NCBI GenBank assembly: GCA_017626625.1
Contig: JAGAIK010000057.1
Coordinates: 1 to 8,738, forward strand
Direction: 5' to 3'
Source: Roseburia sp.
GTDB taxonomy: Bacteria; Bacillota; Clostridia; Lachnospirales; Lachnospiraceae
Length of the DNA: 8,738 bases
This document shows positions 6,233 through 8,738 of the stretch, piece by piece. The notes under the pieces are model-generated. The model did not search any database. It was not told where the DNA came from and worked only from the letters and a program-made list of their open reading frames with translations. A program made the position numbers and the translations under genes. Within the stretch, counting starts at the first letter, position 1; the number at the start of each line of letters is the position of its first letter.

Positions 6233-6994
6233 ATGAAAAAATTAACAGCCATTCTTTTTTCTGCTTTGTTGGCTCTTTCTCTGGCTGCCTGCGGAGATAA
6301 CAATTCAAATACTGCGGAGGATACCACGGCAGAGACTGTGGCTCCGGTAACGGCATCCGCTGACAGCGGTGCAGAAAACACAACGGAACCTGCAGAGGAC
6401 GAAACAGAAAGCACAGAGACTTCAGGTACAACGGAAGCAGGAAACAGCAATATTCTGGTTGCATATTTCTCCGTTATGGAAACGGACGGTGTGGATACCG
6501 TGGCAGGGGCGAGCCGCGTGGTGGCAGACGGCGAGGTTTTGGGAAATAATGAGTACATTGCGCAGATAATTCAGCGTGAAACGGGCGGCGAGCTGTTTTC
6601 CATCGAAACAGTACAGGACTATCCCACAACGCACGAACCTCTTTTGGAATTTGCCTACAATGAAAAAGCAGATAATGCCAGACCGGAGCTTGCAACACAG
6701 ATAGAAAACCCGGACAGCTACGACGTGATTTTCCTGGGTTATCCGAACTGGAACGCCGACCTGCCGATGCCGCTTTATACTTTCCTTGAGGAATATGATT
6801 TCAGCGGAAAGACCATTATTCCGTTTACCACGCATGGAGGCAGCGGTTTTTCCAGAACCGTTCAGACAATTTCTGAATTGCAGCCGGGCGCAAATGTGAG
6901 GTCTGACGGACTTTCGATTTCCCGAAACAGTGTGTCGGGGGCAGAGAGCGAGGTTGTGGACTGGGTGGATGGCCTGGGGCTGACCGCCGAATAA
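6233..6994 (+). CDS. Flavodoxin-domain lipoprotein with expanded phosphate loop
   Basis: A 253-residue exported flavodoxin. The lipobox LSLAAC gives Cys20 as the predicted lipidated residue. Residues 21-71 are an acidic Thr/Glu/Ala/Ser tether like that of the first flavodoxin lipoprotein. The domain begins NILVAYFS (73-80), but where other flavodoxins have T-G-x-T directly, this one has an extra segment (residues about 81-103, including TDGVD and GASRVV) before GNNEYIAQII (104-113). The aromatic loop reads GYPNWN (169-174) rather than GYPIWW. FSGKTIIPFTTHGGSGF (190-206) follows. I recognise this as a widespread flavodoxin_4 subgroup, so the insert is a family trait rather than damage. AAAGGAG at 6217-6223 supports the start, 36 bases after the Isf-type gene. 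FMN binding is likely but less certain than for its two paralogues. Confidence 0.88.
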   Translation: MKKLTAILFSALLALSLAACGDNNSNTAEDTTAETVAPVTASADSGAENTTEPAEDETESTETSGTTEAGNSNILVAYFSVMETDGVDTVAGASRVVADGEVLGNNEYIAQIIQRETGGELFSIETVQDYPTTHEPLLEFAYNEKADNARPELATQIENPDSYDVIFLGYPNWNADLPMPLYTFLEEYDFSGKTIIPFTTHGGSGFSRTVQTISELQPGANVRSDGLSISRNSVSGAESEVVDWVDGLGLTAE

Positions 6995-7002
6995 GGATAG
7001 CG

Positions 7003-7042
7003 GGTAAGAGCAGGTCTGTGGTCTGGCAGACGGACCCTTACC
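7003..7042 (+). other. Inverted repeat ahead of the membrane protein gene
   Basis: GGTAAG (7003-7008) can pair with CTTACC (7037-7042), and inside it GTCTG (7014-7018) with CAGAC (7027-7031), giving an imperfect two-part hairpin in the 71-base gap before the DUF4405-like gene. No U tract follows, so it is not a classic terminator. It could be a processing or stabilising structure; the internal loop pairs poorly. Confidence 0.35.
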
Positions 7043-7049
7043 TGTAAAT

Positions 7050-7055
7050 GGGAGG
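7050..7055 (+). promoter_or_regulatory. Ribosome binding site choosing start 7066
   Basis: GGGAGG overlaps an upstream in-frame ATG (7048) and lies ten bases before the ATG at 7066. The upstream ATG has no ribosome binding site of its own, so 7066 is taken as the start. Confidence 0.7.
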
Positions 7056-7065
7056 ATGTTTTCGG

Positions 7066-7761
7066 ATGAAGAAAAAACTTGTATGCAAAATCGCCATTGA
7101 TATGGCAATGACAGTATTGCTGCTGTTTTTAATGGCAAGACAGATTACCGGGGAGACTGCCCATGAATGGCTTGGTGCGGGAATGTTTGTTTTGTGGATT
7201 GCCCATCATATCCTGAACCGAAGCTGGTACGGCCACCTGTGGAAGGGAAAATATACGCCTGTGCGCATTTTACAGACCGTGATAAACATTGCCCTGCTGC
7301 TTTCCATGTTGGGGTTAATGATAAGCGGCATCATTCTTTCGAGAGAGGTTTTTGCTTTCCTGCCGATTTCCGGGGGAACTGCGCTGGCGAGACAGATTCA
7401 CGTGCCCGCCGCATTTTGGGGATTTGTCCTTATGGCGCTGCATCTCGGACTGCACTGGAACATGATTCTCGGCATGATGCGAAAGGCAATCGGAGGGGCT
7501 GAGACAACAGGAAAACGGATTGTACTGCGGCTGGCTGCGGCTGCGATTGCGGGGGATGGTCTTTATGCCTTTGTGAAAAATCAACTGCTGTCCTATATGT
7601 TTTTGAGGTCGCCTTTTGTATTTTTTGATTTTGAAAGACCGCAGTTGCTCTTTTTTACAGAGTATATTGCCATTATGGGATTGTTCATTTTTCTGGCGCA
7701 TTATGCCTCAAAGGGAGTGCAGAAGCTGACTGCAAGGAAGAAAAAAACTGCAGAATATTAA
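7066..7761 (+). CDS. DUF4405-like integral membrane protein, predicted di-haem b-type cytochrome
   Basis: A 231-residue membrane protein with about five or six hydrophobic helices: roughly 9-26, 33-51, 68-91, 110-138, 155-172 and 195-213. The pattern HEWLG (33-37) followed by IAHHILN (45-51), then a basic loop (WKGKYTPVR), is typical of DUF4405 proteins. His33 and His47 lie 14 residues apart on helix two; His112 and His126 lie 14 apart on helix four. This matches the paired bis-histidine haem ligation of cytochrome b proteins. Other histidines are at 48, 57, 130 and 212. It probably passes electrons across or along the membrane; donor and acceptor are not identified. As I recall, DUF4405 proteins have been linked with extracytosolic flavoproteins in other genomes. 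Here it sits between two exported flavodoxins, the most natural partners. The C-terminus is Lys-rich and probably cytosolic. Confidence 0.8.
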   Translation: MKKKLVCKIAIDMAMTVLLLFLMARQITGETAHEWLGAGMFVLWIAHHILNRSWYGHLWKGKYTPVRILQTVINIALLLSMLGLMISGIILSREVFAFLPISGGTALARQIHVPAAFWGFVLMALHLGLHWNMILGMMRKAIGGAETTGKRIVLRLAAAAIAGDGLYAFVKNQLLSYMFLRSPFVFFDFERPQLLFFTEYIAIMGLFIFLAHYASKGVQKLTARKKKTAEY

Positions 7762-7794
7762 CTTTTAGTAGATACAGTATGATAAATAATGCAA

Positions 7795-7823
7795 TTCCTT
7801 ATCTGCGGCTTATTCCATATAAT
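7795..7823 (+). promoter_or_regulatory. Possible weak promoter for the third flavodoxin
   Basis: A perfect TATAAT at 7818-7823 has only TTCCTT (7795-7800) at the correct 17-bp distance as a -35 box. It lies in the 112-base gap after the membrane protein gene, the largest gap within the run of + strand genes. No terminator was seen in the gap, so read-through from upstream is also possible. Confidence 0.35.
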
Positions 7824-7873
7824 TAGGGCAGAGCCGGAGTTTAGAAGAAAGGTTTATAAAGGAGGAACCGTTT

Positions 7874-8494
7874 ATGAGAAGAGGGAAAAGAAGAATTTTA
7901 AAAGCAGCAGCAGTTTTTATGGCAGTTGTTTTGGCAATGTCATGTGTAAATGTGGCAGAGGTGCAGGCAAAAGAAAAAGAGAAAAACATAGTAGTGCTTT
8001 ATTTTTCTGCAACGGGAACGACAAAAGCCACGGCAAAAAAGATTGGTAAAAAAACGAAAGGTACAGTAATTGAAATTAAGGCGGCAAAACCCTATACAGA
8101 GGACGATTTGGATTACAGCAATGAGAACAGCCGTGTTGTGAAAGAACATGAATCCGCTGCTTCACCGGCAAAAAGTAAGGTGCGTCCTAAGATTTCTAAT
8201 ATAAAAGCGATAAAAAAAGCGGTAAAGAAAGCGGATGTTGTCTACATTGGTTATCCCATCTGGTGGGGAGAAGCACCCCATATTGTATATACCCTTGTGG
8301 AAAATGTAAGCTTAAAAGGAAAAACGGTGGTGCCTTTTTCCACATCCATCAGCAGCGGTCTTGGAAACAGTGCGAAGCACCTGAAATCAAAAGCAAAGAT
8401 ATCCGCTAAGACGAACTGGCTGAAAGGGCGCAACTTTTATGATGTACCTTCACAGAAAACCGTGAATAACTGGATAGATAAATTGAAATATTAG
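7874..8494 (+). CDS. Exported, lysine-rich flavodoxin
   Basis: A 206-residue flavodoxin with an N-terminal export signal: a basic start (MRRGKRR), a hydrophobic core (AAAVFMAVVLAMSC) and a probable signal peptidase I site after VQA (Ala32). Cys24 in AMSC is a poor lipobox, so a free secreted or wall-associated protein is favoured. The domain shows VVLYFSATGTTKATA (40-54) with the FMN phosphate loop SATGTT (45-50), a flavodoxin_4-type variable loop (PYTEDDLDY, 73-81), GYPIWW (126-131) and LKGKTVVPFSTS (147-158). Lysine makes up 33 of 206 residues, so the mature protein is strongly basic, in contrast to the acidic lipoprotein flavodoxins upstream. It lacks the long tether. AAAGGAGG at 7858-7865 gives a strong start. 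It is probably an extracellular electron carrier for the same system. Confidence 0.88.
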   Translation: MRRGKRRILKAAAVFMAVVLAMSCVNVAEVQAKEKEKNIVVLYFSATGTTKATAKKIGKKTKGTVIEIKAAKPYTEDDLDYSNENSRVVKEHESAASPAKSKVRPKISNIKAIKKAVKKADVVYIGYPIWWGEAPHIVYTLVENVSLKGKTVVPFSTSISSGLGNSAKHLKSKAKISAKTNWLKGRNFYDVPSQKTVNNWIDKLKY

Positions 8495-8619
8495 AAGGCG
8501 CCGGAGAAACGGAGCCCCCTGCCGGATAAGTATATGAAATAAAGATGGCAAAAATCAGAATAGCGACATGCCTTAACGGAATAGAAGATAAGAGGAAATG
8601 GAAAGGAAAAGGAAGAAAT

Positions 8620-8738
8620 ATGGAAAAGACAGAATTTTTACAACGGCTGCAGAGAGAACATATTTTAGAGGACTGGACGGAAACACTGAAAAAAGAGACA
8701 TTGCCGCTGGTGCTGTGGGGCTGCGGAGATGTGGCGGA
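8620..8738 (+). CDS. Unidentified gene, 5' end only
   Basis: An open frame runs from ATG 8620 to the window edge. The 39 complete codons begin MEKTEFLQRLQREHILEDW and include LPLVLWGCGDVA, a hydrophobic strand followed by a glycine-containing turn that could be the start of a Rossmann-like nucleotide-binding fold. AAGG/GGAAG purine runs just upstream (8602-8615) can serve as a ribosome binding site. The same frame extends upstream to an ATG at 8545, which has no good ribosome binding site and would add 25 Lys/Arg-rich residues; 8620 is preferred. Too little is visible to assign a family or to say whether it belongs to the redox operon, from which it is separated by 125 bases. Confidence 0.55.
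   Translation, partial: MEKTEFLQRLQREHILEDWTETLKKETLPLVLWGCGDVA

Noticed and set aside
6422..7138. Long - strand open frame opposite the second flavodoxin lipoprotein
   Set aside because: It is antisense to a clear coding gene, its predicted sequence is Cys/His/Arg-rich in the manner of a reverse-frame shadow, and no start signal was seen.
7897..7949. Lipobox at Cys24 of the third flavodoxin
   Set aside because: The residues before the cysteine (A-M-S) fit the lipobox poorly, and a better signal peptidase I site (VQA) follows eight residues later.
7789..8049. + strand open frame overlapping the third flavodoxin start
   Set aside because: Its product has no family features, it lacks a ribosome binding site, and it overlaps a well-supported flavodoxin gene in another frame.
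4456..8494. Covalent ApbE-type flavinylation of the exported flavodoxins
   Set aside because: No S/T-G-A-T flavinylation motif or FMN-binding domain is visible in the three proteins, and no ApbE gene is in the window; the phosphate loops point to noncovalent FMN.
8495..8540. Possible terminator after the third flavodoxin
   Set aside because: GC-rich segments with repeated GCCGG are present, but no stable stem followed by a U tract could be drawn.

Overview
The window reads as part of the chromosome of an anaerobic Firmicute, most likely a gut Clostridia/Lachnospiraceae member. This is an inference from the strong AGGAGG-type ribosome binding sites, Gram-positive lipoprotein signals with acidic Ser/Thr/Glu tethers, a family 2 glycosidase with a clostridial-style tail, and dense operon packing with ATGA stop/start overlaps. 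No RNA genes, CRISPR arrays, insertion sequences or phage genes were seen.

Layout. (1) 1-922: the 3' end of a + strand glycoside hydrolase family 2 gene. (2) 954-1016: a long hairpin that probably ends both this gene and the convergent gene facing it. (3) 1015-1413, - strand: a small MerR-family regulator. (4) 1414-1579: a divergent control region with a textbook MerR-type promoter, TTGACC - 19 bp - TATAAT, whose spacer carries a perfect inverted repeat. (5) 1580-8494: ten + strand genes in close succession. They encode a YqhD-like iron/zinc aldehyde reductase, a RibD C-terminal-domain reductase, a membrane-anchored alpha/beta hydrolase, a flavodoxin lipoprotein, a cyclophilin-like lipoprotein, a cytosolic iron-sulfur flavoprotein-type reductase, a second flavodoxin lipoprotein with an expanded phosphate loop, a DUF4405-like membrane protein with paired histidines, and a third, very basic, exported flavodoxin. 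(6) 8620-end: the start of an unidentified gene.

How the genes may work together. The regulator and aldehyde reductase resemble an electrophile/aldehyde stress module such as AdhR-AdhA of Bacillus subtilis; the regulator has a cysteine at the AdhR sensing position, and the reductase keeps all four YqhD metal ligands. Behind them lies an unusual concentration of flavoproteins, three of which carry export signals although flavodoxins are classically cytosolic. They sit with a membrane protein whose two histidine pairs (each 14 residues apart, on two predicted helices) match the bis-histidine di-haem pattern of b-type cytochromes. The most interesting reading is a MerR-controlled, membrane-spanning redox system in which a cytochrome-b-like protein passes electrons to flavodoxins held outside the membrane. 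The electron source, the final acceptor and cofactor loading outside the cell cannot be seen here. The family assignments are fairly firm; the integrated system is inference.
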